A stretch of DNA of 64,000 bases, taken from NCBI RefSeq assembly GCF_000807855.2, contig NZ_JRYR02000001.1:4182045-4246044 (forward strand). The letters are read 5' to 3'. Numbering within the stretch: the first letter of the stretch is position 1; each line of letters begins with the position of its first letter. Below, piece by piece: positions 42,391 through 50,879 of the stretch. The translations under genes were made by a program, and so were the position numbers. A model generated the notes under the pieces. It saw nothing but the letters and a program-made list of their open reading frames with translations, was not told the origin of the DNA and did no database searches. The stretch is from Flammeovirga pacifica. Its GTDB lineage: Bacteria; Bacteroidota; Bacteroidia; Cytophagales; Flammeovirgaceae.

Positions 42391-42849
42391 TTATAAAAAC
42401 TTCTTTATCGATAGCATTACTCCCAAATGAATTCCTTCATGAAAAGTAGTGAAAACTAAAGCATCATTAAGGTTTGAAATGGTAAAACCTGTTTTTGTTT
42501 GTCTCTCATGATATTCTTTAAAAATACCATCTTTAAGATCTTTTTCCAGCTGATCTAAAGTACTAAACAATAGCTTTTTTATTTCCTCCACCTCTTCTTG
42601 AGTGGCTTTTCCATCAGGTACAGATCCAACGGTATATTTATCAATTAGTTCTTTGCTTACATGAACAGGTAAATCAGACGATTTATAAATGAGACCTTCT
42701 TGAGCTACAATCACATGCCCGATATTCCAAATCAAGTTATTTCTAAATCCATCAGGAATTCTATTCAACTGTTCTAGAGAATAACCATCAATAAATTTAG
42801 CTAAGATATGATGATTGGTTCTTAAGTTTTTTAAGATAGCTTGTTCCAT
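42391..42849 (-). CDS. DinB family protein
   Basis: A 152-residue four-helix-bundle protein of the DinB/YfiT superfamily. The expected three metal-binding histidines are visible: IWNIGHVI at about residue 45 and FHEGIHLGVM near the C-terminus. Members are metal-dependent enzymes, often thiol transferases, or damage-inducible proteins of unknown role; the substrate here cannot be told. It is unrelated in function to the flanking mannan genes and probably monocistronic. Confidence 0.85.
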   Translation of the reverse strand: MEQAILKNLRTNHHILAKFIDGYSLEQLNRIPDGFRNNLIWNIGHVIVAQEGLIYKSSDLPVHVSKELIDKYTVGSVPDGKATQEEVEEIKKLLFSTLDQLEKDLKDGIFKEYHERQTKTGFTISNLNDALVFTTFHEGIHLGVMLSIKKFL

Positions 42850-43099
42850 AGTTGTTTTGATTTAAGTTGGTGTTTTTTAGATTATTTAGATTGATTTTAT
42901 CACTAGTTAATAAAAAGGAATTGAAATGAAAAGAGCAAGCCACTTAGTTAAATGAAAATTCACCCAATAGAAAACTAATAGCAATCATTGAAGTAGGAAA
43001 AACCAACGGAGAATGGAGTAAACTAGAGACTAAGTTGAATTATAAAAGGTACCAAAGTAATGCGATTCGGGCCTAGGCAGAAGTCTGAGCCTAATATAA

Positions 43100-43723
43100 T
43101 CACAATACCTGCTCATTAAACATCCTTTTATAATGTACTCTCCCTTCCTCCGTTAAATAAGGATAAACACTTTGACTAATTACTAACGAATAATCATCAA
43201 TTGCTTTTTTAGATAGTGTTTTACTCTGAATAAGAATAGAGGAAAACCAAAAATTGCTAATCACCTCAATACGTTTATATACACTTTGATATTCACCTTT
43301 AAGTTCTTCTTTTCTGAATAACCCATGATCAATAAGCATATCTATCATCTCCAAGAACGAATCTTTTCTATGCTTTGATAATTCAGAGTAGTGATTCTTT
43401 ATTTTATCATGTTGCCTAATGATGGATATAAAGTCTAAAAAGAAAAAACGATAATCGTAAAAAATAGTGATGCTCTCTGATCCAATGTTGATGAATGACT
43501 TCAGAATGTCATCCGTTTTTAGGGCTGTAATATTGTCTAATTTATCCACTAATTCAAAATAGAGTAGTTCTACAATATCTTCTCTTTTTTTAAAATGATA
43601 TTGAAGGTTACCTACACTAATATCTGCTTGTTTAGCTATATCTCTTAATGAAGCTTTTGATATCCCATTTTCATTAAAGAGTACCAAAGAATGTTGTATA
43701 ATTTTTTGTTTAGTGTTGTTCAT
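43100..43723 (-). CDS. TetR family transcriptional regulator
   Basis: A 207-residue TetR/AcrR regulator. The N-terminal helix-turn-helix is NGISKASLRDIAKQADISVGNLQYHFKKREDIVELLY at about residues 18-54; the rest is a helical ligand domain. It is divergent from a small membrane-protein gene, and the 82-base region between them has two identical 16-bp near-palindromes, so it very probably represses itself and that gene. The ligand is unknown. Confidence 0.9.
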   Translation of the reverse strand: MNNTKQKIIQHSLVLFNENGISKASLRDIAKQADISVGNLQYHFKKREDIVELLYFELVDKLDNITALKTDDILKSFINIGSESITIFYDYRFFFLDFISIIRQHDKIKNHYSELSKHRKDSFLEMIDMLIDHGLFRKEELKGEYQSVYKRIEVISNFWFSSILIQSKTLSKKAIDDYSLVISQSVYPYLTEEGRVHYKRMFNEQVL

Positions 43724-43742
43724 CTTTCAAATATAAACAAAG

Positions 43743-43758
43743 TAGTACACTTGTACTA
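43743..43758. promoter_or_regulatory. TetR operator, copy 1
   Basis: TAGTACACTTGTACTA: half-sites TAGTAC and GTACTA around four bases. Identical to copy 2, 28 bp away. Confidence 0.8.
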
Positions 43759-43770
43759 ATCAAAATAATT

Positions 43771-43786
43771 TAGTACACTTGTACTA
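43771..43786. promoter_or_regulatory. TetR operator, copy 2
   Basis: Identical TAGTACACTTGTACTA, 20 bases before the ATG of the DUF3995 gene; binding here would block its transcription. Confidence 0.8.
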
Positions 43787-43805
43787 TAATTAAATTACTC
43801 TTATA

Positions 43806-44216
43806 ATGATACTATCTATTTCTCTTTTTGTTATTTTTATTATCCTTAGTGGTTTTCATTTCTATTGGTTATTTGGAGGTGAATGGGGAGTTGAAAATGT
43901 AATCCCAACCAATACTGATAATGAAACAAGTCTCTCAACTCCTAAATTGGCAACGTTAATAGTAGCATTAGGATTGGGGACATTTGGCTTGATGTACCTA
44001 TTAAAATCTGGATTGGTTGAATTCGAAATTCCTCATTGGTTATATTATGGCTATTGGATCATCCCTTCAATTTTTATTTTGAGAGGAATAGGAGAGTTTA
44101 AATATGTTGGTTTCTTCAAGAAAGTCAAGGATACAAAATTTGCAAAATCAGATACACAATTTTTCACCCCGCTTTGTTTTATTATTGGTGTTTTGGGGGT
44201 ATTGATACAATTTTAG
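43806..44216 (+). CDS. DUF3995 membrane protein
   Basis: A 136-residue integral membrane protein with four helices (about residues 2-24, 48-68, 78-95, 118-135). The early FHFYWLFGGEWG and the IPHWLYYGYWIIPSIFILRGIGEFKYVGFFKK stretch are typical of DUF3995. Its function is unknown. Divergent from and probably repressed by the TetR gene. Confidence 0.8.
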   Translation: MILSISLFVIFIILSGFHFYWLFGGEWGVENVIPTNTDNETSLSTPKLATLIVALGLGTFGLMYLLKSGLVEFEIPHWLYYGYWIIPSIFILRGIGEFKYVGFFKKVKDTKFAKSDTQFFTPLCFIIGVLGVLIQF

Positions 44217-44390
44217 GTTTAAGGTATTATCTGATCTTGAACTATTGTTAGACGGAAGTTGAGCAGAGTAGTAACGAATTCTGTATTGATGGGAGGGTAA
44301 TTGTTTCATATGATCTGTATATAAAATAACCATTGGTTGCTTATACAGCATTCCTTCGTATTAAGGATGTTCAAATAGGATGATACTTTT

Positions 44391-44446
44391 TTGTAGAGAC
44401 GTTTATAAAAACACTTTTTTTGAGTTTAGTAATAACGCCTCTACAA
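44391..44446. repeat. REP/MITE-like inverted repeat
   Basis: TTGTAGAGACGTT at 44391-44403 and AACGCCTCTACAA at 44434-44446 pair at 12 of 13 positions around a 30-base AT-rich loop, in the 277-base gap between convergent genes. GTAGAGACG-type inverted repeats are known as small dispersed repeats in cyanobacteria and other bacteria. Nothing else stands out in this gap. Confidence 0.5.
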
Positions 44447-44493
44447 TTTTATTGAATCTTATAAACATGAAGTTATCAAGGGATAACCCCGGA

Positions 44494-45768
44494 CTATTTT
44501 CCTACCTTCTTATTATTCTTTTTAATCACTTTCAAAGTAGATTTATCTGTCTCATATACAGAATACCAACCTTGATATTCATGAGGAGGATCACCGATTA
44601 AGTCATCTCCAGTTTTCCATACAGAATGCGGCGTACTTGGTCTGCCTTCACCTCCCCAAGCCCAGAAATTACAACCAACAAAAGTGTTATCTCCTTTTTC
44701 TATAGCCTGAACAAGTTCTCCAAAAATAATATTGAAATATTGATCTCGAATCGTTACACTACTCTGATCGCTATGATCATTTTGATCTCTAGAAATACCA
44801 AATTCTTCCAATACAATAGGCTTGTTTAATTTGTTACCCACTTCGATATGTTGTTGGATATATTTCTTTGCTTTTGCAACGGCTTCATCAAACGTGCCTT
44901 CCACATTATTAGGATCATACCAACCCCAATTTTGAACCCAAATATGGAAGGTCATGTAATCGATGTTTTCTGAGAGGTGATCTTTTTCGAAGTCAGTTCC
45001 TGCATTTTCACTTGGAGTGTATCCTTCGGATCCTGTCGTAACCAAGTGTTTATTATCTAATGATTTGATATAAGCCGCTGTCGTATTAATCCATTCAACT
45101 AATTGATTTCCTCTTAAAATATTCTCAGGTTCATTGGCCAATTGCCAAGCCATAATTGTAGGATCATCTGTGTAATTTGCTTTAGTAATAGAGTTCGTTC
45201 TCGTAATAATTTTCTCTATTGCTTTTTGATAGAGTACTTGAGCATCCTTGTTTTCATAAAACTGACTCGCATATTTTCCATACGTATGCCAATCGCCATT
45301 TTCTGCTGGTGGAGGGAATGGAATTGTACCACCTTTGGTCCATTTAATATACTGTGAAAACCCTCCCGACCAAGGCCAGAAATTATTTAAACAGACAACC
45401 GCTTTCATGTCTCTTTTTTGCATTTCCACTAGTAGAAAATCCAAACCATTAAGTAGTTCCTCGTTAAATTCTCCGGGTGCAGTTTGCAAAGCAGGTTGCA
45501 TACACCAAGGCGTATCTTTATCTCCTTCCGATAATGCCATGATGCGTAAGTTCTTTACCCCAATTTTTTGTAATCGATTCAATTCTCTAATCAATCTAGG
45601 TTGATCGAAGGCTCCTAAGTTCATTCCATACCAAAAGTTGGTACCAATATACTGATAGGGTTGATTGTTGATGACTAATTTTCCATCAGCTACTTTTACA
45701 AATTCATCTTGAGCAAAGCACTGAAGTGATAATAATATACTAATACAAACTGTGAGTAATTTCTTCAT
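44494..45768 (-). CDS. GH5 endo-beta-1,4-mannanase
   Basis: A 424-residue secreted enzyme of glycoside hydrolase family 5, subfamily 7-like, which hydrolyses internal beta-1,4-mannosidic bonds. Signal peptide to about residue 19 (LQCFAQ). Signatures: GTNFWYGMNLGA near the N-terminus, WQLANEPENI with acid/base Glu213, FHIWVQNWGWYD, and PIVLEEFGISRD with nucleophile Glu322. Closely followed by the second GH gene upstream (16 bases), so the two are one transcript, diverging from susC. No sorting domain or lipobox, so likely periplasmic or released. Confidence 0.9.
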   Translation of the reverse strand: MKKLLTVCISILLSLQCFAQDEFVKVADGKLVINNQPYQYIGTNFWYGMNLGAFDQPRLIRELNRLQKIGVKNLRIMALSEGDKDTPWCMQPALQTAPGEFNEELLNGLDFLLVEMQKRDMKAVVCLNNFWPWSGGFSQYIKWTKGGTIPFPPPAENGDWHTYGKYASQFYENKDAQVLYQKAIEKIITRTNSITKANYTDDPTIMAWQLANEPENILRGNQLVEWINTTAAYIKSLDNKHLVTTGSEGYTPSENAGTDFEKDHLSENIDYMTFHIWVQNWGWYDPNNVEGTFDEAVAKAKKYIQQHIEVGNKLNKPIVLEEFGISRDQNDHSDQSSVTIRDQYFNIIFGELVQAIEKGDNTFVGCNFWAWGGEGRPSTPHSVWKTGDDLIGDPPHEYQGWYSVYETDKSTLKVIKKNNKKVGK

Positions 45769-45784
45769 GTCTTTTCAGGATTTA

Positions 45785-47350
45785 TTATAAGCTACTTAGA
45801 ATGGTTACGGAACGTGCAGGAAGCGAAACTACTCCGCCTTTTCTTAGAACAAGATCTGTACTTTTTAATTCAGGTCTTCCCATTTCTTTATTCAGTTTAT
45901 AATCATTTGCAGTATATTGTAATTGCTTTAGATCTACCGATTTTTGAATTGGAGCAGAAACAGCTACATTTCTAAGGGTGTCAGAATTGTTCACCATCAA
46001 AATACTATAGTCGTCTTTAAGAGTTCCTGCAGTGATTCTTATACCATCAGGAAGTTGGGTATCCATTTTATGAATATTCGTTCCTTTAGGGAAATACTTA
46101 CACAGCCAAGACCAAGGATAGAACCAAGGACGAATATTTTCATCTTCAGGTCGATCAATTAATTCTGTTCCTAAGATGTTCCAGCATCCCCATCTTTTTA
46201 ATTGGTTTATTTTACCTAAATCGTCTTTTGTATGCATAGCATCATCAAGATCCCAAGCAATCATTCCTTGTGCACCGGCATTCATTAATTGTACCACTGC
46301 ATCAGCCATGTCCACGCCGTACTGATAGGTATAAACAGCCATCTGAGAATCATAAATAGAAGCATAACCATCTTTTTTAGCAGCTTCCACATTCAATTCT
46401 TGGTACTTAGAATCCCATTCATCTTTAATTCCAATCTCACCCACAAAGAAGCGTTTTCCTGTTTTGTTTACTGCAGGCATGTCCATTAGCATGTGCATCG
46501 ATTCAGCGACTTTACCGTTTCTTGTATTATCTGTTCCTAAGTAAGTATGAATTTCGTAGGCACCTACAATGGTATCAATATCAGTTATGGTTTTTGTAAT
46601 CCAGTCTTCTCCGGTATAATCAAATCCTTTCTTTGTATACTGAGGTACCGTTCCAGGACCGGTAATATTAAGGTATTTATCCAATCCTCTCTTCTCAAAT
46701 TCTTTCTGAAGAGCAATCACCCCTTGTTTCCATTCTTCATAATCACCATTGGTGGATGCCCAATCCCCATTAGGTTCGTTAATATGGTTATAGAATTTGA
46801 TACAAGTATATCCTTTTTCTAGAATAAGATGTTCTACATATTGTCCAATCAAACTGATCCATTGTGGATCGTATGCATTTTCGAAGCGATTTTCTTTTGC
46901 ATTCTTTGTGTGTAAGTCATGCACATGAAAAGGTGTTCCCCATTCGCCAAAAACAACGTCTACGTTTCGAGTCTGACAGTAATCCAAGACCTTGTACAAG
47001 GTTTTCAATTCTGGATTATCTAAATCAAAAATAGGTTGTCCTTTTTGATCTCTTCCTTTATAATATCTCCAATTGGCTTGGTCCAACACCCTCATAGTTT
47101 GAGGCTGCATATAATCTAATCGATCATAAATTGTATCCCATTTTGCAGGTGTAATTAAGTCGCCCCATTCGGAGTTCGGTCCATCAGCATGCGGATAAGC
47201 CGCCCACTGAATACCATTACCAATAAAATTTTTACTAATGTATTTGTCGGCTTCAATTTTAGCGAAGTATTGATGTTGTTTTTCTTCCTGACAAGATAAA
47301 AAAGTAGTCGTTATAATTCCAGAAAGAAATACCTTAGTTAATAGTTTCAT
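45785..47350 (-). CDS. Clan GH-A glycoside hydrolase lipoprotein, family unassigned
   Basis: A 521-residue lipoprotein (lipobox TTTFLSC, Cys20). A TIM-barrel region at about 40-400 contains NHINEPNGD with a likely acid/base Glu192 and FFVGEIGIKD with a likely nucleophile Glu305; the spacing of 113 residues fits a retaining clan GH-A enzyme. A beta-sandwich follows to residue 521. It looks nearest to GH5/GH39-type enzymes, but I cannot assign a family. Lipidation and the operon with the mannanase suggest a surface or periplasmic enzyme acting on mannan chains or their products. Confidence 0.75.
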   Translation of the reverse strand: MKLLTKVFLSGIITTTFLSCQEEKQHQYFAKIEADKYISKNFIGNGIQWAAYPHADGPNSEWGDLITPAKWDTIYDRLDYMQPQTMRVLDQANWRYYKGRDQKGQPIFDLDNPELKTLYKVLDYCQTRNVDVVFGEWGTPFHVHDLHTKNAKENRFENAYDPQWISLIGQYVEHLILEKGYTCIKFYNHINEPNGDWASTNGDYEEWKQGVIALQKEFEKRGLDKYLNITGPGTVPQYTKKGFDYTGEDWITKTITDIDTIVGAYEIHTYLGTDNTRNGKVAESMHMLMDMPAVNKTGKRFFVGEIGIKDEWDSKYQELNVEAAKKDGYASIYDSQMAVYTYQYGVDMADAVVQLMNAGAQGMIAWDLDDAMHTKDDLGKINQLKRWGCWNILGTELIDRPEDENIRPWFYPWSWLCKYFPKGTNIHKMDTQLPDGIRITAGTLKDDYSILMVNNSDTLRNVAVSAPIQKSVDLKQLQYTANDYKLNKEMGRPELKSTDLVLRKGGVVSLPARSVTILSSL

Positions 47351-47822
47351 TTAGTTCTATAAAGTTATCTTATTATAAAAAAATCATCTCAAAAATAAAG
47401 ACCTACAATGTTATTGTCACATAGTTGTAATTCTTTAATATGATGCAATATCTTTATCAAATAATTAAAGTTATAATTTACTTCAAAAAAGTATAATACA
47501 TGAACAGAAATGTATTATTCAAAATTTCAATCGGCTAAATGAAAATGATTAAACTTCTGACTATTTACATTAATTAATAAATAAAGTAATGCTTAAGTGA
47601 TTGTAATTGAGTTTTTTAAGGTGTTTTTGACAACTTGATAGAAACTCGAAATACAGTAATTCTTTTTTTTTGACTTCCATAAATCATGATACATTATTAT
47701 TCAATGATTGTACTTTTATGAATGTGGCTTTTCGAAAAGTGTATTCTCAACTATTATTGCTTTTGTATTGACGACAACAACAGAATTTTTTTATTAGAAC
47801 AATTTATTTACTAATTAATGAA
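47351..47822. promoter_or_regulatory. Divergent promoter region of the mannan locus
   Basis: A 472-base AT-rich region between the GH operon (minus) and susCD (plus). TATTTTTG on the minus strand at 47397-47390 is an exact -7 box 40 bases from the GH ATG. TTCAAAAAAGTAT at 47482-47494 repeats the element at 38433-38445. For susC, TGCTTTTG at 47758-47765 or TACTTTTA at 47711-47718 are near-matches. A 12-bp palindrome CTTTTCGAAAAG is at about 47728. No ORF is supported. Confidence 0.55.
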
Positions 47823-50800
47823 ATGAAAGGCATACTCTATTCAAGACAAAAACTAAAAGTGGTTCTGTCTATCATTCTGACTTTTTATTCTCTTACATCA
47901 TTTGCACAAGATAGAGTGATAAAAGGAACGGTGAGTGCAGGGAATGAGCAATTAATTGGGGCGAACGTTTTAATTAAAGGTACATCTATCGGTACTTTAA
48001 CCGATTTTGAAGGGAAGTTTAAGTTAACTGTCCCTGAAGATGCGACCACATTAGTTTTCTCTTACATCGGATTTTTATCTCAGGAAATTGAGATTGGAAC
48101 ACAATCTACAATTGATGTTAACCTATCTGAAGATTCAGAACAGTTAGACGAGGTTGTGGTAGTTGGTTATGGTACCATGAAGAAAAGTGACTTAACAGGT
48201 GCTGTTAACACTGTGAAGATGGATGATATACCTCAAAGACCAGCCACATCGGTAGAACAATTATTACAAGGACAAGCAGCTGGTTTGCAAATAACCAACT
48301 CATCTGGACAGCCCGGAAGTGATGTTTCTGTAAAACTTAGGGGGGTAAGTTCTCTTTTAGGGGAAAGTAGTCCTTTATTAGTAGTTGACGGATTTCCTAT
48401 AGGTAGTGCAGGTAATCTAAAACAAATTAACCCGAATGATATTAAATCGATAGAAGTACTAAAAGATGCTTCTGCATCTGCTATTTACGGATCGAGAGGT
48501 GCAAACGGGGTAATCATGATTACTACTAAAAAAGGTAGCGGAGGTCAAATGAAGATCGATTTTAACTCAAGAGTTTCATTGGCGACACCCCCTAACGAAT
48601 TTAATGTGATCAAAGATCCAGCCCAATATGCAACTATTCATAACGAAGGTAGAACAAATGCAGGTTTACAGCCATTTTATGTAGGGGAAACTTTCCAAGG
48701 TACTTATTATCCTTCTGTACAGGAAATAACGAGTGGAGCTTGGGGTACTTCTACAGATTGGCCGGGTGTAGTCTATAGAAATGCTTTAGCACAGGATCAT
48801 AATTTGTCAGCTAGTGGTGGAAGTGAGAATACTAAATACTATTTCTCTTTAGGGTACCTTGGTCAAGAAGGGATTAACATCGGCGATGATTATAAAAGAT
48901 ATAACATGCGTGTTTCTTTGGATCAGAAGATTTTGAGAAACTTAATGGCAGGGGTAAATGTAATTTACAATCACACCGATCAAAATTCTGTAAATGCAGG
49001 TGGTGTTAATCGTTCTCCAGTCTTTCCAGTTTACGATGATAATGGATCATACTTCTTTATTGGGGGGCAAGATTTCTACCATCCAATGGTATGGGCAAAT
49101 GAGGTGGTTAACAATAACAAAGGACACGATTTCATTTCAAATATGTACTTGAGTTTAAAGATCATGAACGATTTGGAATTGAAAACAACCATGAACATCA
49201 AGTCAGGTAATGGAATTACAGATCATTACGAGCCAATTGGAAAAACATGGCAAGGGGCAGAATCAGTTGGTTATGGTTATATCTCGAATTATAACGACTT
49301 GGATTTATTAAGCGAAACATATCTTACTTATAGTAAAACCATCAACCAAAAACACAGAATTAGTGCAATGGCTGGCTGGAGTGCTCAGAAATATACAGTA
49401 AGAACAAGTCAACTTACAGGTAAAGGTTTCGTAAACGATAATCTTGTTAACCAAGACTTAAATTCAGCTGAAAATAAAGATATTGTTAATTCTCTTTCTT
49501 CTAATTTATTGCTATCGGGTATTGGTCGTTTAAATTATGTTTATGATGATAAATACTTAATTACAGGTACAATTAGAGCGGATGGTTCTTCTAAATTTGG
49601 TAAGAACGAGAAGTGGGGTTACTTCCCATCGGTGGCTGTAGGTTGGAATGTACAAAACGAGGAATTCTTGAAGAGCTCAGATGTGGTGTCACAATTAAAA
49701 GTGAGACTATCTTGGGGTCAGGCGGGTAACCAAGGTCTTCCTGCTTATAGAGTCGATGAAAGATATGGTACAGGTCGTTACCCTAACCCAACAGCAGATG
49801 GTACGTTTACAACAGGATTCGGACCTGGTGTGTATTCTTACTCTCCTGATGGTATTTATAAAATTTGGGAAGGAATGGCTAACCAAGATTTAAAATGGGA
49901 AACAACTACAACAGCGAACTTAGGTGTAGATCTCGGATTGTTTAAATCTAAAGTCATGCTGACTGCTGAAGTATACCATAAGTACACTACAGACCTATTA
50001 AGGAGAGAGCAAATTGCACCTAGTTCAGGTTACGATATGATGTGGGTGAATGATGGTGAAATCAAAAACACAGGTGTGGAATTAAGCTTGGATTATTCTG
50101 TTATCGAATCGAAAGATTGGGATTGGAGTGTGAAAGGTATGATTTCGAAAAATAGAAATGAAGTAGTTAATATCGGAAATACTGATGGATTTGATTGGTA
50201 CGGAGGTACAGTAGAAAAATTCAGAACTCCAATTACAGTATTAATGCCTGGACAACCACTAGGAGCTTTCTACGGCTATAAAACAGACGGTATTATTCAA
50301 ACTTTTGAAGAAGGTTTGGAAGCAGGTTTAACAGGGTCAAGAGCAAGACCAGGTGAAATCAAATATGTTGATTTGAATGGTGATGGTGTGGTAGACGCCA
50401 ATGATAGAACAATAATCGGCGATCCGAACCCAACATTTATCTATAGCTTCAGTACGAAACTAAGATATAAGAAATTAGACTTTTCAATTCTATTTACTGG
50501 AGTTCAAGGCAATCAAGTATACAACAATACAAAGTTTGATGGAGCAGCATTGTTAAATCGATGGACACCTGATAACCCGACCAACGATTATCCAAGTTTA
50601 AATGAAGCAAGAGCCTATGAAGCTTCAGATTATTGGATCGAGGATGGTTCTTATTTAAGAATTTCAAATATCAACCTTGGATATAACTTCAGTAGTAATA
50701 ATATCAAATGGCTAGATAGATTGAGAGTGTATACTTCTATCGATAACCCAGTGGTTTTCTCTGATTTCCAGTACGGTTATGATCCAGAAGTAGGCGGAGA

Positions 50801-50870
50801 TGGTATACATTGGGGGAACTACCCAATGCCAACTACATACTCGTTAGGTCTTAATGTAACTTTTAACTAG
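47823..50870 (+). CDS. SusC/RagA-type TonB-dependent glycan transporter
   Basis: A 1015-residue outer-membrane transporter. Signal peptide to about residue 29 (LTSFAQ), carboxypeptidase-regulatory-like domain at about 33-110, then the SusC hallmark VVVVGYGTMKKSDLTGAV, the plug with SGQPGSDVSVKLRG and SASAIYGSRGANGVIMITTKKG, and a large barrel ending TYSLGLNVTFN. With SusD it forms a lidded complex that imports oligosaccharides into the periplasm. It is the first gene of a three-gene plus-strand operon; the ATG five bases upstream is out of frame with an immediate stop. Confidence 0.95.
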   Translation: MKGILYSRQKLKVVLSIILTFYSLTSFAQDRVIKGTVSAGNEQLIGANVLIKGTSIGTLTDFEGKFKLTVPEDATTLVFSYIGFLSQEIEIGTQSTIDVNLSEDSEQLDEVVVVGYGTMKKSDLTGAVNTVKMDDIPQRPATSVEQLLQGQAAGLQITNSSGQPGSDVSVKLRGVSSLLGESSPLLVVDGFPIGSAGNLKQINPNDIKSIEVLKDASASAIYGSRGANGVIMITTKKGSGGQMKIDFNSRVSLATPPNEFNVIKDPAQYATIHNEGRTNAGLQPFYVGETFQGTYYPSVQEITSGAWGTSTDWPGVVYRNALAQDHNLSASGGSENTKYYFSLGYLGQEGINIGDDYKRYNMRVSLDQKILRNLMAGVNVIYNHTDQNSVNAGGVNRSPVFPVYDDNGSYFFIGGQDFYHPMVWANEVVNNNKGHDFISNMYLSLKIMNDLELKTTMNIKSGNGITDHYEPIGKTWQGAESVGYGYISNYNDLDLLSETYLTYSKTINQKHRISAMAGWSAQKYTVRTSQLTGKGFVNDNLVNQDLNSAENKDIVNSLSSNLLLSGIGRLNYVYDDKYLITGTIRADGSSKFGKNEKWGYFPSVAVGWNVQNEEFLKSSDVVSQLKVRLSWGQAGNQGLPAYRVDERYGTGRYPNPTADGTFTTGFGPGVYSYSPDGIYKIWEGMANQDLKWETTTTANLGVDLGLFKSKVMLTAEVYHKYTTDLLRREQIAPSSGYDMMWVNDGEIKNTGVELSLDYSVIESKDWDWSVKGMISKNRNEVVNIGNTDGFDWYGGTVEKFRTPITVLMPGQPLGAFYGYKTDGIIQTFEEGLEAGLTGSRARPGEIKYVDLNGDGVVDANDRTIIGDPNPTFIYSFSTKLRYKKLDFSILFTGVQGNQVYNNTKFDGAALLNRWTPDNPTNDYPSLNEARAYEASDYWIEDGSYLRISNINLGYNFSSNNIKWLDRLRVYTSIDNPVVFSDFQYGYDPEVGGDGIHWGNYPMPTTYSLGLNVTFN

Positions 50871-50879
50871 TAGAGTGAA

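Noticed and set aside
43072-43091. Small inverted repeat TAGGC / GCCTA after the TetR gene
   Set aside because: Only five pairs and no T run on the minus strand, too weak to call a terminator.
42850-43099. Possible gene remnant between DinB and TetR genes
   Set aside because: No open frame of useful length on either strand and no recognisable protein fragment.
44380-44601. 73-codon plus-strand frame
   Set aside because: It spans the inverted repeat at 44391 and runs antisense into the mannanase gene; no domain.
47728-47739. 12-bp palindrome CTTTTCGAAAAG before susC
   Set aside because: Single copy, AT-rich, and no relation to the repeated element of the locus.
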